Below, piece by piece: positions 33,963-42,266 of a stretch of 64,000 bases of DNA. Every line of letters starts with the position of its first letter. The stretch's first letter is position 1. This stretch comes from JBOFOR01 sp051654865 (lineage in GTDB: Bacteria; Bacillota; Clostridia; Peptostreptococcales; Peptostreptococcaceae), in contig JBOFYV010000068.1 in assembly GCA_051654865.1 (NCBI GenBank), positions 1-64,000 on the forward strand, written 5' to 3'. The notes beneath the pieces were generated by a model. That model saw nothing but the letters and a program-made list of their open reading frames with translations. It ran no database searches and was not told the origin of the DNA. The translations under genes were made by a program, and so were the position numbers.

Positions 33963-34487
33963 ATGATAACTCCGATAGAAATAGAAAATAAAGAGTTTAA
34001 AAAAGGTATAAGAGGATATAATCAAGATGAGGTTGATGAATTCTTAGATATAGTTAAAGAAGATTTCGAACAACTATATAGAGATAACTTAGAACTTAAA
34101 GAAAAAGTAAGATTATATGAAGGCCAAATAGATAAATACGAAGGAATAGAAGAAACACTAAAAGCTACATTAATTACAGCTCAAAGTGCTGCGGAAGATA
34201 CTTGTAGTGCAGCTAATAAAAAAGCTAAAGTTATAGTAGAAGAAGCTGATTTAAAAGCAAGATTAGTGATTGAACAAGCTAATAATCGTGTAATAGAAAT
34301 AAGAAAAGAGTATGACTCATTAGTTAAGGAATTTAAAATATTTAGAAATAAATTCAAGTCATTATTAGAAGATGAAATAAGAAGTATTGATGAAATTTTC
34401 TATAATGTAGATGATAATACTATGGATGGATTTGAAACAACAATTTATAATTTTGAAAAAGAAGAAGTAGCGGCTACATTAGACTAG
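33963..34487 (+). CDS. divIVA: DivIVA-family polar/septal coiled-coil protein
   Basis: DivIVA recognises negatively curved membrane at septa and poles. The N-terminal lipid-binding segment MITPIEIENKEFKKGIRGYN with QDEVDEFLD is diagnostic and is followed by coiled coil (about residues 30-135). The acidic C-terminus is short; length 174 aa is normal. ATG at 33963 is preferred because SD GAGGGGGC lies 6 nt upstream; the adjacent ATG at 33960 is closer. It ends the ylm cluster ahead of the ileS promoter. Confidence 0.95.
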   Translation: MITPIEIENKEFKKGIRGYNQDEVDEFLDIVKEDFEQLYRDNLELKEKVRLYEGQIDKYEGIEETLKATLITAQSAAEDTCSAANKKAKVIVEEADLKARLVIEQANNRVIEIRKEYDSLVKEFKIFRNKFKSLLEDEIRSIDEIFYNVDDNTMDGFETTIYNFEKEEVAATLD

Positions 34488-34505
34488 GAATTGTTCAAAA
34501 ATATA

Positions 34506-34534
34506 TTGACTATTCGCAAAACTTGTTATAAAAT
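34506..34534 (+). promoter_or_regulatory. Promoter of the ileS T-box leader
   Basis: TTGACT (34506-34511) and TAAAAT (34529-34534) are separated by 17 bp, about 35 bp before the leader's first paired elements. Confidence 0.6.
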
Positions 34535-34569
34535 CTTTTATTATAAATAGTTGAAACATAATACTAATT

Positions 34570-34830
34570 ATTAAAAATAAAAGCTATGATAGAGACAGTA
34601 ATCTTTAAAATGATTTTACAGAGAGTTGGATAAGCTGAGAACCAATAAATATATAAAGATGAAAATCACTCTGGAGCTGCAGGCTGAACGTTTAAGAACT
34701 ATTAAGCTGTGCCGGTTAGTGCCGTTATACTATAGAGTGCTACATAATATATTTTATAATATGTAGAATTAGGGTGGTAACGCGATTAATACTCGTCCCT
34801 TCTTTTTAAGAGGGACGGGTTTTTTTATGT
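34570..34830 (+). promoter_or_regulatory. Isoleucine T-box riboswitch with terminator
   Basis: The T-box core AGGGTGGTAACGCG is at 34771-34784. Upstream is the GA-rich stem I region, with the candidate specifier ATC at 34665-34667 followed by A, which is the isoleucine codon. Downstream, CGTCCCT and AGGGACG form the terminator stem (34794-34817) and a T-run follows. Uncharged tRNA-Ile would favour the antiterminator and ileS transcription. Confidence 0.93.
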
Positions 34831-34864
34831 ATAAAAATATATAAAATTAAGAAAGGGTGATATT

Positions 34865-37800
34865 ATGGCAAAGTTTAAGCCATTAGTAGATAGTTCTGTA
34901 AAACAAGCAGAAGCAGAAGTTTCAAAGCACTGGAATGATGTAAATATACTTGAAAAAACTTTAGAAAAAGGCAAAAACGATCCAAGTTTTGTATTCTATG
35001 AAGGTCCTCCAACAGCAAACGGAAACCCAGGAATACACCACGTTATAGCTAGAACTTTAAAAGACTCTGTTTGTAGATACCAAACTATGAACGGATACCA
35101 AGTAAAGAGAAAAGCTGGATGGGATACTCATGGATTACCAGTTGAAATACAAGTAGAAAAAGAATTAGGTTTATCTGATAAGCAACAAATAGAAGCTTAT
35201 GGACTAGATAAATTCAATGAAAAATGTAGAGCGTCAGTTTTCTCATTTGAAAAGCAATGGAGAGAAATGACTGAAAGAATGGCATATGAAATAGATTTAG
35301 ATAATCCTTATATAACTTTAGATAATAACTACATAGAATCAGTATGGTGGATATTAAACAAGTTTAATAAAGAAGGATATATATATGAAGGACATAAGAT
35401 ACTTCCATATTGCCCAAGATGTGGGACAGGTCTTGCATCTCATGAGGTTGCTCAAGGATATAAAGAAGTAAAAACTAATACAGTAATAGCTAAGTTCAAG
35501 AGAAAAGATGCTAATGAGTATTTCTTAGCTTGGACAACTACTCCTTGGACTTTACCATCAAACGTTGCATTAACAGTAGGACCAGAAGTTGACTACTTAA
35601 AAGTTAAGCAAAATGATGAAGTATACTATGTAGCTAAAGCATTAGCTAACAAAGTATTAGGTGAAGACTATGAAGTATTAGAAGAAATGAAAGGTAAAGA
35701 TTTAGAGCACATAGAATATGAGCAATTAATGCCTTTTGTTGAAACTGATGAAAAAGCATTCTTCGTAACTTGTGGAGACTATGTAACAACTGAAGATGGT
35801 ACAGGTATAGTACATACTGCACCAGCATTCGGAGAAGATGACTACAACTTAGGTAGAAAATACAACTTACCAGTATTACAACCAGTTGATGAATCAGGTA
35901 AATTTACGACAACTCCTTGGGAAGGTAAATTCGTAATGGAAGATGGTCTTGATGTTGAAATCATAAAATGGTTACATGGAGAAAATAAGTTATTCGGTAA
36001 GGAAAAAGTAGCTCATAACTACCCACACTGCTGGAGATGTCAAACTCCACTTGTATACTATGCTAAGCCAAGCTGGTATATAGAAATGACTAAATTAAAA
36101 GATCAATTAATAGAAAACAACAAAACTGTTGAGTGGTATCCTGCTTTCGTTGGTGAAGGTAGATTTGGTAACTGGTTAGAAAACTTAAATGACTGGGCAA
36201 TATCTAGAAGTAGATATTGGGGAACTCCACTTAATATATGGAAATGTGAATGTGGACACAAGGATTCTGTAGGTTCAAGAGCAGAATTAGCTGAAAAAGC
36301 TATTGAAAATGTAGATCCAGAAACTGTAGAATTACACAGACCATACGTTGATGATATACATTTAAAATGTGAGTGTTGTGGTAAGCCAATGACAAGAGTA
36401 ACAGAAGTTATAGACTGTTGGTTTGACAGTGGTGCAATGCCATTTGCTCAACATCACTATCCATTTGAAAACAAAGAAAACTTTGAAGAATTATTCCCAG
36501 CAGATTTTATCTGTGAAGGTATAGATCAAACTAGAGGTTGGTTCTACTCATTATTAGCTATATCTACATTTGTTATGGGGAAAGCTCCATACAAAAAGGT
36601 ATTAGTAAATGACCTTGTTTTAGATAAAGAAGGTAAGAAAATGAGTAAGTCTAGAGGAAATACAGTAAATCCATTTGAGTTATTTGACCAATATGGAGCA
36701 GATGCATTAAGATGGTACTTATTATATGTATCTCCACCATGGACTCCAACAAGATTCGATGTAGATGGATTAAAAGAAGTTCAAAGTAAGTTCTTAGGAA
36801 CTATGAAGAACGTATACAACTTCTTCACATTATACGCAAATATGGATGAAGTAAATCCAACTGAATTCTTCGTAGAATACAAAGATAGACCAGAATTAGA
36901 TAGATGGATATTATCTAAGTTCAACAACTTAAAGAAAGAAGTTGAAGAAAACTTATCTATATTTGAATTAAATAAAACAGTTAGAATAGTTCAAGACTTC
37001 ATAAATGAAGATTTATCTAACTGGTATATAAGACGTTCAAGAAGAAGATTCTGGGCAACTGAATTAACAGAAGATAAAAAATCAGTTTATAATACAACTT
37101 ATGAAATATTAACAGAACTTTGTGGATTAATAGCTCCATTTGCTCCATATATTTCTGAGGAAATATATAGAAACTTAACAGGTGAAGTATCTGTTCACTT
37201 AAGCAAGTATCCAAAAGCTAACTTAGAGTTAATAGATACTGCTTTAGAACAGAAAATGGATTTAGTTAAAAACTTAGTTACTTTAGGTAGAGCATCAAGA
37301 GAAGCTACTAGAATAAAAGTACGTCAACCAATACAAAAAGTATTAGTAGATGGTAAGTTTGAAACTACTATAAATGATGTTGTTGACTTAATAAAAGAAG
37401 AACTTAACGTTAAGGAAGTTATATTTGCTAAAGATTTAGGTGAATATATGAACTTTAGCTTAAAACCAAACTTCAAAGCTTTAGGACCTGTACTTGGACC
37501 TAAGATGAAATTATTTGCAGGGGCTTTAAATAAGTTTGATGCAAGTGAAGTTGTTCCTAAGTTAGAAAACGGAGAATCTTTAGTATCAACTTTAGATGGA
37601 GAAGATTTTGAGTTCAACAAAGATCATGTATTAATAAACATAGCTGCTAAAGAAGGATTTAATGTATCGATGGAAAATAATTTATTCGTTATATTAGATA
37701 CTACATTAAGCCAAGAGTTAGTAGAAGAAGGATATGCAAGAGAATTCATATCTAAAATACAACAAATAAGAAAATCAAGTAACTTTGATGTATTAGATAA

Positions 37801-37972
37801 TATATCTATAGAGTTCTGTGGTGATGATGAAATAGCTAATGCTGTTGAAAACTTTGAAGACTACATAAAGTCAGAAACTTTAGCTTTAGAAATAAATAGA
37901 GTTGAAGATGAAAGTTTAGAAGAGCATAATTTAAATGATCATATGACGGGGATAAAAGTTACAAGAAAATAG
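34865..37972 (+). CDS. ileS: IleRS, isoleucyl-tRNA synthetase of the IleRS2 (eukaryote-like) type
   Basis: Class I synthetase that charges tRNA-Ile. The normally HIGH signature reads GIHH (residues 56-59 in PPTANGNPGIHHVIARTLKD), and KMSKS is intact (GKKMSKSRGN, near 600). The FYEGPPTANG opening, CP1 editing region (AWTTTPWTLPSN, DGTGIVHTAPAFGEDDY) and 1035-aa length fit the IleRS2 clade, as in plasmid MupA and eukaryotes, unlike the usual bacterial IleRS1. SD AAAGGGTGA precedes ATG. It is controlled by the T-box upstream and closed by a strong terminator. Confidence 0.96.
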   Translation: MAKFKPLVDSSVKQAEAEVSKHWNDVNILEKTLEKGKNDPSFVFYEGPPTANGNPGIHHVIARTLKDSVCRYQTMNGYQVKRKAGWDTHGLPVEIQVEKELGLSDKQQIEAYGLDKFNEKCRASVFSFEKQWREMTERMAYEIDLDNPYITLDNNYIESVWWILNKFNKEGYIYEGHKILPYCPRCGTGLASHEVAQGYKEVKTNTVIAKFKRKDANEYFLAWTTTPWTLPSNVALTVGPEVDYLKVKQNDEVYYVAKALANKVLGEDYEVLEEMKGKDLEHIEYEQLMPFVETDEKAFFVTCGDYVTTEDGTGIVHTAPAFGEDDYNLGRKYNLPVLQPVDESGKFTTTPWEGKFVMEDGLDVEIIKWLHGENKLFGKEKVAHNYPHCWRCQTPLVYYAKPSWYIEMTKLKDQLIENNKTVEWYPAFVGEGRFGNWLENLNDWAISRSRYWGTPLNIWKCECGHKDSVGSRAELAEKAIENVDPETVELHRPYVDDIHLKCECCGKPMTRVTEVIDCWFDSGAMPFAQHHYPFENKENFEELFPADFICEGIDQTRGWFYSLLAISTFVMGKAPYKKVLVNDLVLDKEGKKMSKSRGNTVNPFELFDQYGADALRWYLLYVSPPWTPTRFDVDGLKEVQSKFLGTMKNVYNFFTLYANMDEVNPTEFFVEYKDRPELDRWILSKFNNLKKEVEENLSIFELNKTVRIVQDFINEDLSNWYIRRSRRRFWATELTEDKKSVYNTTYEILTELCGLIAPFAPYISEEIYRNLTGEVSVHLSKYPKANLELIDTALEQKMDLVKNLVTLGRASREATRIKVRQPIQKVLVDGKFETTINDVVDLIKEELNVKEVIFAKDLGEYMNFSLKPNFKALGPVLGPKMKLFAGALNKFDASEVVPKLENGESLVSTLDGEDFEFNKDHVLINIAAKEGFNVSMENNLFVILDTTLSQELVEEGYAREFISKIQQIRKSSNFDVLDNISIEFCGDDEIANAVENFEDYIKSETLALEINRVEDESLEEHNLNDHMTGIKVTRK

Positions 37973-37983
37973 ATGGTGTTAAG

Positions 37984-38016
37984 AAGAGCTTCTGTGTTAT
38001 ACAGAAGCTCTTTTGT
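37984..38016 (+). terminator. Terminator after ileS
   Basis: AAGAGCTTCTGT and ACAGAAGCTCTT form a 12-bp perfect stem around GTTAT, then TTTT. Confidence 0.93.
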
Positions 38017-38329
38017 TTAATATAAAACTAGTTATTAAAAATTTAATTTTTAGAATATTTAAAATATAAAATTAAATTTAAATAATAAAATATTTTAAAA
38101 AAGTTTGAAATTCGAAGGTAAAATAAGATTGTAATTAAATGAAAAATAATTATATGCTTTAAAAAAGAAAGTAAAAGTGCTTATTTACTATAAAAAATAA
38201 GATGAAGAAAATGTATTCCTAAAAAAAGATAGGAATTATCAAAAAATAATGAAAAAAGTGTCGAAATGTGATAAAATAATAACATACAAAGCCCTAAGGG
38301 GTATTTAAGGAATCATAAGGAGGATCACC
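38017..38329 (+). promoter_or_regulatory. AT-rich upstream region of the AbgT gene with a 0A-box match
   Basis: About 310 bp without a gene. The first ~240 bp are low-complexity A/T sequence. A perfect Spo0A box heptamer TGTCGAA lies at 38259-38265, six bases before a possible -10 (TAAAAT, 38272-38277). Its position just upstream of the -10 would suit repression, but chance occurrence is not excluded. Confidence 0.35.
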
Positions 38330-40042
38330 ATGGATATAAGCGTAAAAGATAATAAGAAAAAATCTAAACTGCAAAGCTTTATGGATGGTATAGAGAAATT
38401 TGGTAATAAATTACCTCATCCAGTATTAATGTTCATATACATTGGTATAGGAGTATTAGTTTTATCAGGAATTTTAGGAACTATGGGAGTTACAGCGAAA
38501 GTTGATTTAGGTGGAGGAGCATTAACAGAGTTCCCAATAAATAACTTACTAGGTCAAAATCCAATAGAAGTATTAAAGGTTGGAGCAGGAGGAGCAGTAG
38601 TTTCAGAGACTTACTCAAATGGTCTTTCTTACTTATTAGCAACTGCAATATCTAACTTTATGGATATGAAAGCAATCGGTTCTATATTAATAATAATGTT
38701 AGCTATAGGACTTATGGAACAAAGTGGATACTTATCAATAGCAATGAAGAGTATAGTTAAGTCTACTCCAAGTAAGCTTGTAACACCAGTTGTTATATTC
38801 TTAGGGATAATGTCTAACTTAGCTTCAGATGCAGGATATGTTGTATTAATACCACTTGCAGCATTAATGTACTATACATTAGGTAGACATCCATTCGCAG
38901 GACTTGCAGCAGGATTTGCTGGGGTTTCTGGAGGATTCAGTGCAAACTTATTTGTTAGTTCAACAGATGCATTATTATTACCATTTACACAAGCAGCTGC
39001 TGAAACTGGAGATGCATTAGCTCAAACAAATTTAGCAGGTTCTTTATCAGTAACAAGTAACTGGTTCTTTATGATGGCTTCTACAGCTGTAATAATGGTA
39101 CTAGGTACAATAGTTGTAGATAAGTTTGTTGAACCAAGACTTGGTAAATACAACAAAAAAGAAGCAATGATAGAAGAAGATCATGCAGAAACAGAAAAAG
39201 AAATAAAAGCATATAAATTTACAAACAAAGTAATGTTAGTAGTTATGGGTCTTATAGTATTAACTGCTTTACCAATAGATAAAGGAAATGTTATACCTTT
39301 AGTAGGTGATTTATCAACTACTGTTCCTTTAACAAGCATAGGAGCAGAAGGAGCATTAGAATTAAAGGAAGTTGGTTCAAGTTTCTTAGATTCTATATTC
39401 TTCAAGGGTGATATAATAATGATGATAATGTTCGTAGTGTTCGCTGTAAGTGGACTTGTATACGGATTCAAATCAGGAAAGTTTGCAAAAGTTGTAGATA
39501 TAGTACCAGCAATGGTTAAAGCTATGGCAGATATGGCACCAATATTAGTTATATTATTCTTCGTAGCACAATTCTTACAATACTTTAATGACTCTCATTT
39601 AGGAGTATTAATAGCTTCTTACGGAGCAGAGTTAGTTAAGATGATACCTACAGACAATACATTCATGGCTATGGTGTTAATGGTTGCATTCATATTCTTA
39701 ACAGCATTCGTTAACTTATTCATGGGTGGAGCTTCATCTAAGTGGGGATTATTAGCACCTGTATTCGTACCAATATTAATGGTTGCAGGATTCTCTCCAG
39801 CAGGAGTACAGTTAATGTACCGTATAGGAGATTCAGCTACAAACGTAATATCACCATTAATGAACTATCTAGGAGTTATAGTTATATTTGGTCAAAAATA
39901 TAAGAAAGACTTCGGTGTTGGTAACTTAATGTCAATGATGATGCCAATATCTATGGCGTTCTTATTCGGATGGACTGTGTTTGCTGTAATATGGGCATTA
40001 GCAGGATTCCCAATAGGACCAGGAGCATCATTCTTCATATAA
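38330..40042 (+). CDS. AbgT-family transporter
   Basis: AbgT proteins carry p-aminobenzoyl-glutamate or export sulfonamide-like antimetabolites (MtrF, YdaH). The 570-aa protein begins with a cytosolic segment, GIEKFGNKLPHPVLMFIYIG being typical, followed by about ten or more helices. FAGVSGGFSANLFVSSTDALL and FVNLFMGGASSKWGLLAPVFVP match the conserved family segments, and YRIGDSATNVISPLMNYLG is near the C-terminus. Start ATG after SD AAGGAGG. It ends in a bidirectional terminator shared with the convergent tetR. Substrate here is unknown; dipeptides or folate fragments are possible. Confidence 0.92.
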   Translation: MDISVKDNKKKSKLQSFMDGIEKFGNKLPHPVLMFIYIGIGVLVLSGILGTMGVTAKVDLGGGALTEFPINNLLGQNPIEVLKVGAGGAVVSETYSNGLSYLLATAISNFMDMKAIGSILIIMLAIGLMEQSGYLSIAMKSIVKSTPSKLVTPVVIFLGIMSNLASDAGYVVLIPLAALMYYTLGRHPFAGLAAGFAGVSGGFSANLFVSSTDALLLPFTQAAAETGDALAQTNLAGSLSVTSNWFFMMASTAVIMVLGTIVVDKFVEPRLGKYNKKEAMIEEDHAETEKEIKAYKFTNKVMLVVMGLIVLTALPIDKGNVIPLVGDLSTTVPLTSIGAEGALELKEVGSSFLDSIFFKGDIIMMIMFVVFAVSGLVYGFKSGKFAKVVDIVPAMVKAMADMAPILVILFFVAQFLQYFNDSHLGVLIASYGAELVKMIPTDNTFMAMVLMVAFIFLTAFVNLFMGGASSKWGLLAPVFVPILMVAGFSPAGVQLMYRIGDSATNVISPLMNYLGVIVIFGQKYKKDFGVGNLMSMMMPISMAFLFGWTVFAVIWALAGFPIGPGASFFI

Positions 40043-40080
40043 TAAAATAGTATAATATAATAACTTATATTATATAAATA

Positions 40081-40120
40081 TAAACCTCAATATACTTTAT
40101 AGTATATTGAGGTTATTTTT
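40081..40120. terminator. Bidirectional terminator between abgT and tetR
   Basis: TAAACCTCAATATACT and AGTATATTGAGGTTA pair over about 15 bp with a 4-nt loop; A/T runs on both sides let it serve both convergent genes. Confidence 0.88.
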
Positions 40121-40147
40121 ACGTATAAGGGCATTAAATGAAGTTAT

Positions 40148-40708
40148 CTAAGCCCAATGATTAATTAAAAACTCTGCTATACCTTCGTATGGGATTTCTT
40201 CTGTCTTAAGTAAACTTTGAACAACAAGTCCATCGACTATAGATACTAATAAAAAAGAAAGAGCTTCAGATGAATCATTATTTGGTATGGTTTTTTCTAT
40301 TTCACTTTTAAGGGTTTTTCTCCACTCGATATACTTTATCATAATTCTTTCTTTCAAAGAATCATTTCCTGTTATGGCTTCACATAAAAGGTACATATGA
40401 ACTCTACCTGTTCCTTTTATTCTAGAAATCTTATCTAACATAGCTTTTATCATATTATCTTTTGAGTCCTCTTTGCTTACATCTTGAACACAGTGTAAAA
40501 CGGCATCTGTAATAATATTTAAATGTATATCAGCTATATCTCCAATTAAATCATCTTTAGAAGAGTAATGATAATACAAAGTACCTTTACTTATACCAAC
40601 ATCCTTTGCGATATCAGCTAAGCTGGTATTTTTTATTCCATTTTGTGTTATTAAATTTGTAGCTGATTGTAAAATGTTTTGCTTCATATTTGTATTATTT
40701 TGTTTCAT
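40148..40708 (-). CDS. TetR/AcrR-family transcriptional regulator
   Basis: The N-terminal helix-turn-helix is clear: ATNLITQNGIKNTSLADIAK then VGISKGTLYYHYSSKDDL. The C-terminal ligand domain is typical in length (186 aa in total). ATG at 40708 is preferred because AAAGGTTG lies 7 nt upstream; a Met codon at 40735 lies upstream of that SD. It is divergent from the DegV gene, whose promoter carries an 18-bp inverted repeat of the TetR-operator type, so degV is the likely target. Ligand unknown, perhaps a fatty acid or acyl compound. Confidence 0.9.
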   Translation of the reverse strand: MKQNNTNMKQNILQSATNLITQNGIKNTSLADIAKDVGISKGTLYYHYSSKDDLIGDIADIHLNIITDAVLHCVQDVSKEDSKDNMIKAMLDKISRIKGTGRVHMYLLCEAITGNDSLKERIMIKYIEWRKTLKSEIEKTIPNNDSSEALSFLLVSIVDGLVVQSLLKTEEIPYEGIAEFLINHWA

Positions 40709-40824
40709 ATAATCAACCTTTCTCGATAAGAACAAACATAAATAAAATTAATTTAATTATAAACGTGCCTAAATATATTGTCAACAAACCCAAAATTAGA
40801 TTACTTTATAAAACTATATTTATA

Positions 40825-40853
40825 TTGACTTTTCAATGAGCAAAGTATAAAAT
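40825..40853 (+). promoter_or_regulatory. Promoter of the degV gene
   Basis: TTGACT (40825-40830) and TAAAAT (40848-40853) are separated by 17 bp. Confidence 0.7.
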
Positions 40854-40864
40854 TAAAATAAATA

Positions 40865-40882
40865 CAGTCGGTCGGTCGACTG
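40865..40882. promoter_or_regulatory. TetR-type operator just downstream of the degV -10
   Basis: CAGTCGGTCGGTCGACTG is an 18-bp inverted repeat (CAGTCG-N6-CGACTG), strikingly GC-rich against its surroundings. Its GTCGGTCG core is like operators of many AcrR/TetR regulators. Lying 12 bp after the -10, it would block transcription when bound. Confidence 0.75.
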
Positions 40883-40917
40883 AGTGTTTTATAATTGGAG
40901 AAATGAGGTAAATATTT

Positions 40918-41760
40918 ATGAAAAAAATAAAATTAATAACAGATAGTTCTTGTGATTTACCAGTTGATATAATAGATAAATATAATATTGGAATAATAGG
41001 CCTTAATGTTAGTTTTGGGGATGAAACTTTTGTTGGTGGCGTAGAAATAGATAATGATACTTTTTATAAGAGAATGAGAGCAGAGAAAGAGCTTCCTAAA
41101 ACATCTTGTCCATCACCAGATAGATTTATGAATTTATTTGATTGTGAAGAAGAAAGTGTTTTAGTATTAACACTAACTTCTAAGTTGTCAGCAACATATT
41201 CTACGGCAATTTTAGCTAAAGATATGTATATAAGTGAAAATGGAGAAAAGGACATTAGGGTAATTGATACTACTAGTGGATCTGTAGGTGCTGGACTTTT
41301 AGTAATAAGAGCAGGGCAAATGATAGAAGAAGGTAAAGGAATAGATGAGATAGAAAAAGAGTTAGATAGATTAAAAGATGAGATAGTTTTCTTTGGAGCT
41401 CTTGAGACGTTAGAGAATGCTATAAAGGGTGGAAGGGTAAATCCGATAGCAGGTAAGTTAATAAATGCTTTGAATTTTAAGGTTGTAATACATATAACTG
41501 AAGGATTGGTTAAGCCTGTAGATAAAGCAAGAGGAGAACAAGGTAGTATTAAGAAGGTGCTAGATAAGGTGAATAGTGGTTCTCCTGATATGAGTGGAAA
41601 GATATTAGCTATAGGTCATTCTAATTGTTATGAGAAGGCGTTAAAGGTTAGAGAGATGATGGAAGCTAGTCATACTTTTGAAGATGTTGTGATAAGTGAA
41701 GTTGGATCAGTAATGGGAACATACACATCTGAAGGAGCTATCCTTGTAGGAGTGTTGTAA
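40918..41760 (+). CDS. DegV/FakB family fatty-acid-binding protein
   Basis: DegV proteins (FakB) hold a fatty acid for phosphorylation by FakA, feeding PlsX/PlsY phospholipid synthesis. Signature segments are KLITDSSCDLP at the start, KTSCPSPDRF (near residue 60), VIDTTSGSVGAGLLV, LETLENAIKGGRVNPIAG and the C-terminal VISEVGSVMGTYTSEGAI. Length 280 aa is normal. It is divergent from a TetR regulator and preceded by that regulator's probable operator, suggesting control by fatty-acid availability. Codon usage shifts toward T-ending codons in the second half. Confidence 0.93.
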   Translation: MKKIKLITDSSCDLPVDIIDKYNIGIIGLNVSFGDETFVGGVEIDNDTFYKRMRAEKELPKTSCPSPDRFMNLFDCEEESVLVLTLTSKLSATYSTAILAKDMYISENGEKDIRVIDTTSGSVGAGLLVIRAGQMIEEGKGIDEIEKELDRLKDEIVFFGALETLENAIKGGRVNPIAGKLINALNFKVVIHITEGLVKPVDKARGEQGSIKKVLDKVNSGSPDMSGKILAIGHSNCYEKALKVREMMEASHTFEDVVISEVGSVMGTYTSEGAILVGVL

Positions 41761-41767
41761 GATAATA

Positions 41768-41870
41768 TATAGTCCGCTCGATGGACCATTATATAAGTTT
41801 TCCTTCCGGCAGGCAAGCTGCAAGGTCGGTGCAACTTATAATAATGGTCCATCTTCGCTCAGTGACTATA
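41768..41870. repeat. Long imperfect palindrome between degV and the Trp T-box
   Basis: TATAGTC (41768) pairs with GACTATA (41864); after an internal loop, ATGGACCATTAT (41781-41792) pairs with ATAATGGTCCAT (41841-41852), and with one bulge ATAAGTT (41793-41799) pairs with AACTTAT (41833-41839). The 33-nt apical part can form CCGGC/GTCGG. No T-run follows. It may be a dispersed palindromic repeat, a small structured RNA or a degV terminator/processing site. Confidence 0.65.
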
Positions 41871-41923
41871 ATTTAGCTTTACATCCGCTAGGGGGAGAAT
41901 AGAAAAAAAGAAAAAGTATGTGG

Positions 41924-41952
41924 TTGACAAATTTTTGTGTAGGGCATATTAT
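41924..41952 (+). promoter_or_regulatory. Promoter of the mtnN-trpS operon
   Basis: TTGACA (41924-41929) and TATTAT (41947-41952) are separated by 17 bp: a strong consensus promoter about 30 bp before the T-box leader. Confidence 0.8.
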
Positions 41953-41979
41953 ATTTTATATATGTTTTAATATTTTAAT

Positions 41980-42232
41980 CCTATGATGAGGGTTAGTAGC
42001 TAGATGTTTCTTTTTTACAGAGAGTCAAGTGTGGTGAGAACTTGGTATTGAGAGTCTGGTGAATGGGCCTTTGAGGAGTTAGGTGAAATGTTTTTTGCAG
42101 AGTAGCTGTTATCGTGTCTGCACGTTATAGCAGGTTTGAGTGGTATGTGTCTCTTGTTTTTTAAGGGATGTGTATAATTTAGGTGGTACCGCGGAATTTA
42201 TCCGTCCTAATTGTTTTTAGGGCGGTTTTTTA
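41980..42232 (+). promoter_or_regulatory. Tryptophan T-box riboswitch with terminator
   Basis: The T-box core AGGTGGTACCGCGG is at 42181-42194. A candidate specifier TGG (42064-42066, tryptophan) sits in stem I after GAA. Terminator arms CCGTCCTA and TAGGGCGG (about 42201-42225, one G-U pair) are followed by T residues. It controls mtnN and trpS together. Confidence 0.9.
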
Positions 42233-42266
42233 ATGCTTAAAATTATAAAATTAAGGAGGAAGTTGT

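Noticed and set aside
37324..37620. 98-codon antisense open frame within ileS, and many similar frames elsewhere
   Set aside because: It is one of numerous antisense frames opposite well-conserved genes; low stop density follows from codon usage on the coding strand, and there is no SD or conserved motif.
41918..41986. 22-codon frame starting ATG TGG TTG after a GGGGGAG motif
   Set aside because: The SD-like motif is 20 nt from the ATG, and the frame overlaps the consensus promoter of mtnN-trpS.
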